Shown here: in pieces, positions 23,137-33,801 of the stretch
How positions within the stretch are numbered: position 1 is the first letter of the stretch
Layout of the letters: every line of letters starts with the position of its first letter
Origin: Trissonchulus latispiculum
Taxonomy: Eukaryota > Nematoda > Enoplea > Enoplida > Ironidae
Direction of reading: 5' to 3'
DNA length: 64,000 bases
Assembly (NCBI GenBank): GCA_030248195.1
Contig: JASAND010022061.1
Coordinates: 1-64,000 of the forward strand
The notes under the pieces: generated by a model
What the model was told of the DNA's origin: nothing
Database searches by the model: none
Seen by the model: only the letters and a program-made list of their open reading frames with translations
Program-made: the position numbers and the translations under genes

Positions 23137-26100
23137 CTGAAATATGGAAATGGTGTATAATCATGTAAAAATAAATAAAACAATAATCACTAAATATTTT
23201 AATGCGCTAAGCTTCTAAGCATCACAAACTTAACCTGACGGCAATTTGGATTCTTGAAATTGCAATTATGCAATTTGGACTAATGCTATTATGACTTAGT
23301 TGATGCTTTGGGTTCCATTGCTGATTGTTTCGGTTCTCAGACCCAGATAAGTGCAACATCATGAAGTAGGTAGGTACTATTAAAGTCGTATTTTTGTTTA
23401 AGCTTTCTTAACAATCCAGGATTTTAATAGCTCCCGCTTTTTCTTCTCGCAAACTTTGACGAACATTTTCACGAAAGTTTCTTACGTAAACGAGTCTGAT
23501 TCAAAATGGGAGTTCCACCGTTGATGTTATCCAAGGACATGACGCGGCCGCCCATGGACTGATGAATATCCGGGGCAAGAGTGGTCAGCAGACGTCGACC
23601 ATTGGTTTGACCGATTCCTCGAAGATCCATCATCGAAGCATAATCTCGATCAGCAGCCGGATTACGCTGATACAGTCGAGACGATTCGAAATCCTCCATT
23701 TCCTTTTCGGCTGCCTAAAATGTCAAAACACGAATTAAAATTGAGGACGACAACTGATTAAAATGAAGTTTTGATCAATTTTAGAAACAGGTGAAACTGG
23801 CATCTTAGTATTCCCATCATTTCCTGCTTTCCTGCATTTGACACACTCCTATCACATACTCTTGAGGAAGAATTAACATCAGCCGTCGAGAAATGATTCC
23901 TGCCCAGCCCATTCATGCCGTTTCTTTCCTCCTCCTTTCGAATGATTCTCTTAAAGACGCCGCCGCGCGGCGCTCTTCCTGAGGCTCTCATGGTGCTGAG
24001 TAGATGCGGTGGGGGCAGAGGTGGTGGTGGAGGTGCAGGAGGCATTTTAGCACCACGAGGACTGTACTTGGAGAGCCGGGACTCAAAACTGGAACTGCTA
24101 GGCGAAGACTGGCCATCCTCTGAAATAAAAAAGAAAAATGAGTATTTATTTTAACTGAGCTGAAAAAGCCAATGAATTATTCAAGGTAAAGTTAATTTTA
24201 TGAAAAAGTGAGCGCATCCACAGAATGACAGAGAGTTTTAGCATAAATTGTTGCAGATTATATTAAGGGTTTGTGCTAACAGAGTAAAGGTTCCTTTAAT
24301 CTTGCACATTGTGAGATACCGGTGCTCTTCCCCGGCTTCATATTACCAAGAGCGCATAATTGCAATACATTAGCAGAAGAGTAAGACACAGTACTTTGCT
24401 TCCCGGGTGCTCCGACCAGAATAGGCGGATGTTGCCCCGATTGGTGGCGGTTGACAAACAAACTCCTCCACATTTGGTGGAGAGTAGCCAATACAGGTCC
24501 TTGTTTGTGAGTGGAGGTGAGTGAGAATGAGAGCGCAGAGAATTACCGCCATTTCAGTTTATTTTTAACATGGGCACCCGTTTGATGTGGGGGAGGGGGG
24601 CAGACAATAGAGGTTCCCGTTTGGTGGGGGTCGGTCATTTCGGCTAATCTGAGCCTGTCTGTCTTGACGACGTCGCCCCCCAAAGGGATACCTGTTTTGG
24701 CTCGCCCCACTAAGCGGGAAGGGTGTATGCTTGTCGAATCCTCATCCCACCAAATGCGGGAGGGAACGTTCGCGTATTCAGGACGGCGCACCGTTATGGA
24801 ATGCACTGAAGAGAACCCCTCTCTCTAGTTACTAACTCTTCTGCTTACATATAGTAATATGTACTCTTGATATGTCCTTATTGCTTGCTCAGACTGTAGT
24901 CGTAGAGGAGGGGCCACCTAGAGGTTCACCGATGTAGTGGCTGTTATTGCACTGGAAAGCTTTAATTGTCTCATGTTTTAGTTGTAATGTAAATTTGCGA
25001 AAGACAAACGACCAAATAAAATAGTTAAGTGTTAGGTATAACCAAATAGAAAAGCAAAAATGTTAGATTAAATAAAAACTAAGCTCAGCTCTCACCAATA
25101 GGCAAGACTAGGCTAAGTAATTCCATGGCTACAAGATGAACAAGGATTATGTAACAGGGCGTCTTGAGCAAGTCATAGTGATCCACAGAAAACTTTAGGC
25201 AAATTAGGCAACACTTTTCCAGCTTTCCGCGATCGGGTCTAGATTGACGCAATTCGTGAACCAGGATTTCCTTGAACCGTTTAATGTCGAAAACCTGAAA
25301 AATCATTTGCACAAAGGGGTTTTGGTAGAACTCTTGTACGTTACGAGGTAAGGCAAGACCGCAGTTTTGAGTTGATTACCCAAGTGAACGTACCTTATTT
25401 ATTACTAATTTTTAATTATGGGAATGTAGTGAATACGATTAATAAATTGAAAACAATTTATCTAATTACTTTGACTGGTCTCGGTTCAATAATAAAGAGG
25501 TCGTTGACTCGATTTCTGTACAGGGGTTTGAGGAAGACGGGAGAGTAGCACATTCGTTTTGCCCAAATATTTCCATCTGGGTCAATTCGTAGTTTGATTC
25601 CACGAATTATTTCGTTGAAGATCTCGTAAGCAATCTCTGATCTTTGAACATTTTCAAATCTTGATAGACCCAGTCTGAAATAAGAATTTATAAAGACAGT
25701 AAAGAGTATTATATAATAGTGATGTGGATCGGATCGGCAAAATCGATCCGATCCGCGATCCGGAGGCCGGATCGGATCGGATCGGATCGGATCGGTAGAC
25801 CTGCTGGATCGGTCTGGATCGGATCGCTTGAGTCAGTCGGATCGGCGATCCGACTTGATGCCCAACATCACATAAAATTAAACCGTACCCGACTCATATT
25901 TGTGACTGAACTTGACTTCTACACTGCACTGCTTGGTGCGTACGTTGCTAGTACAATATTTTCCTTCTACAAACCAAACTTGATTTTGGTTTTGGGTCTC
26001 TCAAACTTAGCATTCAGTAAGTATAACTTATTACAGCAACTTAGCACTACATACTATATAATTTTATGCAATGCTTCTGGCCTCAAAGTGCAGAATCAAG

Positions 26101-29100
26101 ACCCGCTGTTACTATGCTGCTAAGTAGTAATGAAAAACTAATTAATTATTGAATTAATGCATAACTCTCTGTGATTAATGTTGCTTACTGTTGTCAGAAT
26201 TTTGGAGTGAAGTTTTATGGTTAATCTCTGTGGCTTTATTCCAAAACCCGAAGTCAAACTCGGTGATCATTCAAACTTTACTTTCCTCAATGTTTTTAAA
26301 GTTTTTGGTCCGTTTTCGCGGTACAGTCCATGCTGTAGATTCAGTTTCCGAGAAAATAATGTCAGTTTGATCGGCGATCCAAAAAACTACAACTTCAATT
26401 TCGGTGTCTGGTAAATCAAGTTAATAATTTTTAATCCAAATTGAAATGAATTCTCAACATTGTAGTTTTAACTGAAATGTTTAATTTGTATTATCTTAAG
26501 GTGGTGATTCCTTTTGGGCACATATTGTTGTTTGGCGGCGTAAATCAAGATGAAATTTGATGAAACTTTCCGAGTTCTTTTAGCGTTCTAACACCCACCG
26601 CGCAATCCCGATTAAAAAATTCGAGATTTCCGGTCAGAGTTGTTTTTCCCAATTTCTGGAAGCTTGACAGTTGCTATACAGTTATGACTATATTCATGCG
26701 AAAGATCTCATTGAGCTTCACATTTTTGCTTTTTAAAGAAAGTTTCTAGCTTTTCTCTACCGTGAGATATATATAGTCGATTTTCTTGTTTGGCGTCGAA
26801 AACTTGTCATTTTTGCAGAAATCAAATAATCCATCATTTCTTGAACTACACAAGCCATAAAATCAAACTAAGGGCGTCAATCTGAAGGTCTCATAGGGAC
26901 GAATTATCCGACGCATGATCGTCTTCCAACTGCTATTCTGTAGGCTGCTGTCATAAAAAATGTATATAGTTTTTGCAAAAACACGACCAATTTTTTTCCA
27001 AAGATTGTGGAGCATTCACCATGCAAGCTGGAGAGCTGCTACTGAACAAACGTGTTCTGCACAAATATACCCAGGGACCATTTTTTATTTGCCCCTATTA
27101 CTGCTTTCTACCTAAAGTAATCGCTTGACGAATTTGGAAAAAGTAGGCAAAATACAGGTTACGCACACATTTCAGCTTCTTTCTTTATAACGAAGAGCGA
27201 TTTCACAATAATTAAAAAATCGTCCCCAGCTATTTGATGGAGGTATCGAATGATATAACCGATGTCTCGCGAAAAAATTTACTTGAGTCTGCAAAAATTC
27301 TGGAAAATTGTACTTATTCTAAAATGTGTTAAAAACATTTCGTAAAAGCAACATTAGTTTCGTGGCATGCATTAAAAAGAGAAAATGTCAAGCTACATTT
27401 TGATATAAAAATGGCTTCTTAACTCCAAGTAATGAATGAGTAATAATGGTGCAAACTTTATGTGACCAAAGGGAATCACCACCTTAAATGGGTAATGATA
27501 AATTTGTATTGGTAGGCAGGCCGCGATCATCATCTGGCGCACTATTTTGAGTAATTTTACTTCTTTTGCTTAATCTAGATAATTTTGTAGAATTTCGCTT
27601 TCGAATTACAAATTTCGGAATGATAAAGAAATTTTAATGAAACTATAGTGTGTAAGATGAGTTTTACACGGCAAAACCTACTTTAAATCTAGTTCCACTT
27701 AGCTTTTTGAAGAAATCTTTTCGGATCGCCGGATCGGATCGGATCGACCGATCCAACACCCGGATCGGATCGGATCGGATCGGATCGGATCGACAAATAA
27801 TTTTGCTGGATCGGATTGGTTGAAATTTTAGCTGCCGATCCGATCCGATCCACATCACTATTATATAATATGTGGAATAACAATAAGTCATCTGTTAAAT
27901 ACACTGTTTTGTTTAGTTAAAGTATTAATTTGTTAGATATTAATTTGTTAAACCTAACGTTAAAGCATACCATATCCATGATGGTACTCGTATGCACTAT
28001 GTCACTATGTCAATACAAAAACTATTACTATCATTAACGTTTGTAAATAGTCTTGTATGTATTCGTTTTAGCAAGTGGTATTATAATGGTTTATATGGAT
28101 CAGCTGAGTCAGCAGTATGTATTGGTAACAAGTAAAACAATCCAAATTGGCGTATTTGATTACGTAAAATTAAATTTCCCGGGAAACGGTAACTAGCTGC
28201 ACAACAGCACTGTCCTCACCATGCCCTACCCACCATGGCTAAAAATAATAAATAATCTAAATTTGTTTCTGGATAATCACTACCTAGTGCACTACATTCC
28301 TCCCTCAATTTGACTCATTCCTAAAAATACAGTACCTCATCCCGTCGAATTCTGTATCGGAGCCATCGACTGTGATCACAGGATGACGCAGATACGCCTT
28401 CGCCGTTCTGACGTTTCCCTCCATAACGACCAGTTTCCCCCAAATTTGTTTCTCCAGTTTTGGCAACTTTTCATACACTTCTTTTAGGGTATCCTACAAG
28501 AGAAGGCAACACTAAATATAAAAGCTGATTATCCTGGGAACATTTAGCGAAATATATCGACACTCGACAGGTAACATTAAATGTAAACAAAGAATATGTA
28601 CAAGGAATATTAACTAAACTGGACATATTAATAGGTAAACCCATTTGCTTGCCCGCTTGCCCTGTATGTTCCGCATAAGAAACATAAATTACTTAATGCT
28701 TCCAGTTTGTTACGTTTATGTGTGTTTAATATTAACTGCCGTTTTTGGTAAAATGAAGCCTACATAGTCCTCACTGTGCTTAAGAACGGCAGATTTTGTC
28801 ATGTAAATAGAATTTTCACTGTAACTTTCTTTTCAGAGTAGGAGCAAAATTTGTATATGAAATTTAGCACTGATATTGAAAACAGACAAGGTCATTTTCA
28901 TTTCAACACAATTCAATCTGAGCTGGATGGAAGTTCATAACTTTTCGTTTTATGGGGAAACTTCTGTCAACTGTCAGCGGATGTGATGCGATGAACAAAA
29001 ATTTACTGCAGAAATTGGAATAAAAACCAATTCTCTATTGTAGTCTTCATTCAAATTTAAAACAAGTTGGCCCCTAAAAGGGGCATTATCCCGAAGTTGA

Positions 29101-31892
29101 GGATACATATAATTTAACGTGAACCTACCAAACCTAGATAACAATATTCAGCTAGACGAACGATTAAGTTCTACTTTAAAATACCCCAGCGAAGTGGTTT
29201 GCAGTTGGCGATGTATGGCTTGCTGCGATATTTTATTTCTTCATTGTTGGAATGCGCAGAGGTACTTTATCTTGTGGGCGATTAATTAACCATGCTGTTA
29301 TCGGTTTGTGAAATCGACTGTATGATGCCGAAAGCATGTTTATTTCAGACAAACTTATTCCGCTGTGACCTCTGTTTTGTTTGCCTTTAGAAACTCCTGT
29401 TTCGTCAATTTGTGACGAACCCAAACTTTTTGCTTGCGGGGTGGTGACGTCTAGGCGCAATGCAAGAATACAATATCTTTATCGACTGATTGTAGTGCAA
29501 TTTTATTTGCAGCTGGTTGATCTCAAGAAAATTTGTCTAGACTAGAATGTGCGGTTTGTTCGGCAAGGGATACATATTGTCAAGAGAGCATAATTACACT
29601 ATATATAAGAAGAAGAGTAAGCCACTAGAGGGCTTCTCTTTTGACATTGCGTAACGGTGCTGCACAATTATACGCGAATGTTCCCCGTTTGGTGGGGGAG
29701 TTTAGATTTCTGATACCAAATTACACACGCAAATTTAAAACTGTGCTAAAAAAGTTTAAGTCTAACTTACTTTTGCAACCGCCGCGGTATATGCCAGAGA
29801 TGAAACCGGGTCAGTTCGGGTCACTATATTGACCGGGTCACCGGGTCAGGCAGGAGCTCTGATCCGGTATTTTTGGTTGGGAAAATTTTTTGACTGGTAA
29901 AGAATATTTTTCAGAATTTTTACCAGTTTTACCACCTGAAAACTTCAGTAGCTCAAAAACTAACAATGGAATAAATACATACTGAACATAATCGTTCAAT
30001 TTTATTAATGCTTGTCGCTAGTGTCGTCATAATATTTGTACTTCCCTCTTAAGCTTAGATCTAGTTTTATTAAGCAATGATTTCGTTGGATTTTAGCTAG
30101 AAAAGTGAAAATGGACCCGAGAGTCCAAAATCTTTATTTTAAAATCTAAGATTTCTCAGGCTCCATCGAATGCATGTTATTCTTCGCAGCTGCTATCGTT
30201 TTTTGGAGGGGGGCGGAGGAGGGGGTCAGACTGTGTGGATTTCAAATTCGGATAAGTAGGAAAATTTCAGCAAAGTTTTACACACTTTGAGTTTTGGTTT
30301 GCATTTTTTTCTAATTGTTATGACTTTAGGGACGAGTGGATTTTGGTTTGATTCTATTAGTAGTATTATTGTCTGAATCCTAGCCATAAGTAAGAGTGAT
30401 TCCAAAGAATTTTTGTTGAGTGAAAGCCTCAGCCATACAACGAAATAAAATATTTTACCACTGTAATAATGAAATTCAAACGGGCTTACGTTAAGCCCTA
30501 TAATCTGAATTAGTTGATGTGTTGAACTTTGCCAAAGCATTTGTTCCAAACTGATTCACAAGTTATGTAGTTCACCTCATAAGTACGAGTGCGAAACCAT
30601 CCAAATCAGTTTTGATCCGGCGTAATACTTAAAATATTTAAGAAAGAAAGTTTTAATTTAAACTTTAAACTTTAAACTTTTAAAGAAAAGCAAAAATTTT
30701 GCCTAACTTCTTATTGTGGACGCCAAAAATGTCTAAAAATCAAAGAACGCAAACAGCACCCTACCTAATATAACTATTTTTAATGTTTCCAAGCTTAAAT
30801 CTGAATTTTCAAAAATACCGGGTCACCGGGTCACCGGTTCAGGGGTCGACCGTGTCACCGGGTCAGTAAATAGTGACCCGGTTTCGTCTCTGGTGTAGGC
30901 AACTTTGGGCTTCTTTCCAGTTTGCTTAATCTCCTCCCGGCTAATCTGATAGGATTCAATATCTGGCAATCCGCTGGTTATTGCAAAAATGGGGATTCAG
31001 TAAATTTTCAGGATTATCAATCAATATTTTAGAATACTCTACCGTAGTGCATTTCGTATAATGTTATGCATTTCCTCGTCTGTAAGACTGTAAGAGAAAC
31101 AGAAAACAGTACCAGCACGTAAACGTGCCATTTATTGTAGGTCAAAGGCCAAAGCGCGCTATTGGGACTTGCGCGTTAACGGGACTTAAATTTAGAAGTT
31201 AGTGTTCTCGTGCGCGTTAACGGGACAACGCCAAAACAGTGTACCATCATAATCGATAGCACGAAAAGCTGAGAAAAAGCTCAACTGATGGGCCGACTTG
31301 TAATCTGAATGACTGTCTATAAAAACAACAAATGGAAGCTGACTAGTAGGAACTACAAAACATTTATATATAATTTGTTAGTTATCTTGCTAAGTTTGCT
31401 AAAATGTCAGTTAAAGAAGCACATGGAAGCAGCCACCAAAGAAGCCGTTTTAGTTCCATTTAATCACACCACTTCCCTGATGTTCTTTAGGTACATAAAG
31501 ATAATTGGAGATTAAATCTTATATTGGTAAGAACGAATATAGACGGCACACGGCAGACAAGCTGCTTTTTCATGCCCTATGCATTTTTGCAATTTTTTCT
31601 TTTGCATTCCCAGAAAAAGTAGGTATTACAGAAACTATCGATAACCGGATCACCAACTGGGATGAGGTGGCCGATTAATAGAGAGTCATAAAAGACACCA
31701 ATTACCGCTAAAAATCTGTCAGGTTCCAGCCAAGTCTTATGCTTGCTGGTTGAGGATCTCTGATCCCTCTGATCTCTTTCCGAAGGACTGTTCTGTTGCT
31801 GAAGTAGTTTATCAATAACCTGCTGTCGAGTCTGATAAGACATGCTGTCCTCTGAACCACCCGTTAATTGCATTACTGGCTTGAAATTAGAT
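23039..31892 (-). CDS. SMAD-like gene (divergent MH2 domain, DAF-3/SMAD4 type), multi-exon
   Basis: Minus-strand exons join with consistent phases: 31043-31087, 30973-30896 plus 29791-29771 (one exon split by an element), 28493-28336, 25674-25470, 25294-25096, 24119-23860, 23714-23486, 23136-23039, plus an upstream exon at about 31892-31706. The joined product carries an MH2 domain. IWGKLVVMEGNV...ITVDG corresponds to the MH2 start (WCSIAYFEM...TVDG in SMAD4). GLSRFENVQRSE, GIKLRIDPDGNIW, PVKVFDIKRF, CCLICLKFS and TPCYIILVHL follow in MH2 order. KVFD is the SMAD4-type form. The usual FVKGWG is missing. A proline-rich, serine-rich C-terminal extension of about 190 residues follows the MH2, where SMADs normally end. 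SMADs are TGF-beta-pathway transcription factors; DAF-3-type proteins are co-SMADs. No MH1 domain was seen in the window, so the 5' part may lie upstream or be lost. Introns reach 2.6 kb and are full of elements. Confidence 0.72.
23486..23714 (-). CDS. SMAD-like gene, penultimate exon
   Basis: Acceptor ACATTTTAG and donor GTAAGA bound a 229-base exon in phase 0 to 1. It encodes a polar segment starting AAEKEMEDFESSRLYQRN, with no recognised domain. If the donor is not used, the frame ends with TGA at 23469. Confidence 0.65.
23860..24119 (-). CDS. SMAD-like gene, proline-rich exon
   Basis: Bounded by acceptor TTTATTTCAG and donor GTATGT; 260 bases in phase 1 to 0. Encodes a serine-rich start, a polyproline run (PPAPPPPPLPPP) and basic residues. 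The polyproline run looks formin-like, but the join to the MH2 exon by phase and splice sites places it in this gene. It is a C-terminal extension unusual for SMADs. Confidence 0.7.
24260..24910 (-). mobile_element. BEL/Pao-like LTR and leader fragment in a SMAD intron
   Basis: On the minus strand 24910-24765 matches 29530-29690 (plus strand): both hold a TATA-like stretch, AGAAGAGTTA or AGAAGAGTAA, TAACGGTGC and ACGCGAA. Directly after comes ATTTGGTGGGATGAGGATTC, similar to the start of BEL/Pao leaders (TTTGGTGCCGTGACC type). Further TTTGGTGGG words follow. No intact coding region was found. Confidence 0.45.
25096..25294 (-). CDS. SMAD-like gene, exon for the C-terminal half of MH2
   Basis: Acceptor TTTTTCAG, donor GTGAGA; 199 bases from phase 0 to phase 1. 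It encodes VFDIKRFKEIL, then EKCCLICLKFS and KTPCYIILVHLVAMELL, lining up with SMAD4 KVFDLRQ, RLCILRMSF and TPCWIEIHLHRALQLL. The loop between the last two is shortened and lacks the KGWG motif that contacts partners in typical SMADs. Confidence 0.75.
25470..25674 (-). CDS. SMAD-like gene, central MH2 exon
   Basis: Acceptor CTTATTTCAG, donor GTAATT; 205 bases. It encodes LGLSRFENVQRSEIAYEIF and then GIKLRIDPDGNIWAKR, matching the LGxLSNVxR...IGKGVxLxxxxGxVxxxC core of MH2. The first base completes the arginine codon of the previous exon. Confidence 0.78.
25717..27860. mobile_element. hAT-like element, 2.14 kb, 8-bp target duplication TTATATAA
   Basis: The ends are inverted copies starting TAGTGATGTGGATCGGATCG, extended by iterated GGATC words. 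The 8-base sequence TTATATAA flanks both ends (25709-25716 and 27861-27868), the hAT signature. No transposase was recognised. It sits in a SMAD intron and contains a second element at 26500-27483. Confidence 0.88.
26500..27483. mobile_element. ~0.98-kb element with GGTGGTGATTCCTTTTGG ends, flanked by TTAA
   Basis: Inverted ends GGTGGTGATTCC are flanked by TTAA on both sides (26496-26499 and 27484-27487), compatible with a TTAA target (piggyBac type) or with TA insertion (Tc1/mariner). An inverted relative lies at 33802-34743. It is nested in the hAT-like element. Confidence 0.8.
28336..28493 (-). CDS. SMAD-like gene, exon for the start of MH2
   Basis: Acceptor TTCTCTTGTAG, donor GTACTG; 158 bases from phase 0 to phase 2. 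It encodes KEVYEKLPKLEKQIWGKL and ends HPVITVDGSDTEFDGM. The spacing from the tryptophan to TVDG is nearly that of SMAD4. Confidence 0.75.
29530..29690 (+). mobile_element. Solo LTR-like fragment related to 24765-24910
   Basis: Contains a TATATAAG box, AGAAGAGTAAG, GTAACGGTGC and ACGCGAATGTTCCCC followed by GTTTGGTGGGGGA. It matches the minus-strand fragment in the other SMAD intron at roughly two thirds identity by eye. Orientation is opposite to the first copy. Confidence 0.45.
29771..30973 (-). CDS. SMAD-like gene, exon interrupted by an element
   Basis: The exon begins after AACCAG at 30973 and ends before GTAAGT at 29771. Without the element and one TA copy it is 97 bases: one base completing the previous codon plus 32 open codons (starting GLPDIESYQISREEIKQ and ending AAVAK), exactly in phase with both neighbours. 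With the element present, translation reaches a stop inside its left repeat. Confidence 0.68.
29792..30895. mobile_element. 1.1-kb inverted-repeat element inserted in a SMAD exon
   Basis: The ends read inwards as CCAGAGAYGAAACCGGGTCA, followed by iterated CCGGGTCA words, over ~80 bases. A TA lies on both sides (29790-29791 and 30896-30897), fitting a Tc1/mariner-type target. Open frames inside (for example 30226-30549 minus) show no transposase motif, so it is non-autonomous. Confidence 0.8.
31043..31087 (-). CDS. SMAD-like gene, 45-base exon
   Basis: Preceded by TCTCTTACAG and followed by the donor GTAGAG. Encodes LTDEEMHNIIRNALR and joins in phase to the next exon. A second AG eight bases inside (TCTTACAG) is an alternative acceptor. 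Confidence 0.55.
31706..31892 (-). CDS. SMAD-like gene, upstream exon (3' boundary uncertain)
   Basis: Pyrimidine-rich acceptor TTTTTGTTTTAG precedes base 31892. The frame encodes SNFKPVMQLTGGSEDSMSYQ and a glutamine/serine-rich stretch. The donor GTAATT at 31705 gives phase 0, which does not fit the next exon; a downstream donor (CCAGTTG before GTGATC) gives phase 1 and fits the internal acceptor of the 45-base exon. Looks like the SMAD linker. Confidence 0.5.
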
Positions 31893-32035
31893 CTAAAACA
31901 AAAATAAAAATGTAGCACAGAACATATTCGGCTTTGAGCAGCACAAAAGGCACTGTAGCACTCTTGGAAACTGGGCAGTTCCATAAAAGGTCTTAAAGAT
32001 ATTTCGGTTTTGTAAGTAATACCCAAGCTGCACAT

Positions 32036-32791
32036 TTAGTTCATTTGTACCATGTCTGCTGTGTTACTATTTTCCATGTCTCTTTTTCAGTGAAAGTTGA
32101 ATTACGGCTATTTGAAAACAACTCTGATTCCTCTTAAAGTTTACAAATACAGTACATAACAATACAGCTGGAAATTAAAAACAACAATTTGGTTTACACA
32201 AACGTGGAAACAAACGCTATATATATCAAGTAAATTTTTCAAACATTAAAACATTTTTGTTGAGGTTTTGTGGTCGAAATGTAGGACAGTTATTTGAAGC
32301 ATGAGTAAACCGATTAAACTTTAACAAGTTAAAGCCGTCAAAACTGTGGCAAATTACAGTTGTGATGGCATTTGAATATAATTTAATAAATGATTAACCA
32401 TTTACATGATTTTGTATTTGACAAAAATGAACAACGAAAGCAAAACCGCTAACTTGAACAAGGGACCACACAAAGCAGCCTGTGCAGAAAGGTAAATCCT
32501 CACGAACAAGGTGACGTTGTCATCTAAGTTTTAAAAAACTGTGTTCAGAAGATGCATTCATGGAAAGCAAACTCAATAAAAATTCAGAAATTGTGAAATT
32601 TTCGAATACCTATTATTCGTTTCGTGATAGAAAGGTGAAGACCATATGAATCCAACTTTGTGCTAATATTTGGTCATGATACCATTAAGCATCACTAATT
32701 AAGGATTACTGGTAAATGTTAATGATTAATAAACTCCTATCCAAATCAGTTAACCATATATGTTAGCCTTAATAAAATAATAAGCAAATAA

Positions 32792-32867
<76 letters not shown>

Positions 32868-33797
32868 ATAATTTAATATGACAAGTTAATTAAATATTTT
32901 AATACAGGATTAAATGTTGAATGGTCAACTGTCAAATATTAAAATAACTTAAATATAAGCTAGGTAATAAATGTATAAATTAACAAGTCGTTACAACTGA
33001 AAAGTCAACAATTTGATAAAAACCAAACCTTTTTGATTTCACCATGCTATCTAGCCTTTATTTGGTTGGCTTTCAATGAGCCTTCTAGCATTAAATCAAG
33101 CAGTGGCTTACAGTTTCACTAATTTTTCAATCAAGTAGAGATTGTGACTGTAAAAAGGAGCCCCTAGACTTCAACGAAATTCATTAAAACTGACAGAAAT
33201 ACCTACCACAGGTTCTACTGCAATCCTCAACAGACATTCATTACAAATAGATTGCCACAAAAATCAGTATTTGAGTTATGATCCAAAAACCGGAACAATA
33301 CAAAGCGCTTCCCTTCTTTATGGATGCTGAACAAGAAAAGTTCTTCTGAAGGAAAAGTTATGTCTTCCTAATGGAGAGTTGTGTTCCAATTGTTGACGGA
33401 GGTCCTAATTTGACTCAAATTCCAGGATTACATGTCGCATTAAAAAGACGTGATTCAAAGGAAACAAAATTATCTCGATATCAGTAGATAAACTCAAATG
33501 CCGGAAGAAGGAAAAAAGTAATAAATCTAAAACACTGCAAAACACGTATAACTTGCAAATAAAATATAAACAATGAAATCGTTCCTGGCAAGTGTAACAG
33601 AAAAAAGCTGATGGTGAATATGGTGGTAACATTAAATATATATAATATATATATTTAGGTTACTCAAGAAGGGAAAAGCACAAATTAAAAAACAAATCAA
33701 AAATCAAATCAAAAATCAAAAAGCCCTTAAGCATGAATCCAAGAGGACAGGGTTGTACGAGAAAGTCTAACTTTTGCTTGAAAATCAGAATCGCCAT
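32036..33797. other. Unassigned, probably intron or intergenic
   Basis: AT-rich sequence without recognised coding, apart from the ATA microsatellite listed separately. It may be an intron of the SMAD-like gene if the exon at 34833-34976 belongs to it. Confidence 0.35.
32793..32863. repeat. (ATA)n microsatellite
   Basis: About 23 uninterrupted AAT/ATA units. Confidence 0.95.
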
Positions 33798-33801
33798 TTA
33801 A

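Noticed and set aside
23860..24119. Formin gene suggested by the polyproline run
   Set aside because: No FH2 domain follows, and splice phases connect the exon to the MH2 exons.
25719..26123. 134-codon frame starting in the GGATC repeats
   Set aside because: Begins in terminal repeats of the hAT-like element and has no transposase motifs.
32793..32863. CRISPR-like regular repeats anywhere in the window
   Set aside because: Regular spacing comes from microsatellites and satellites with no unique spacers; the sequence is eukaryotic.
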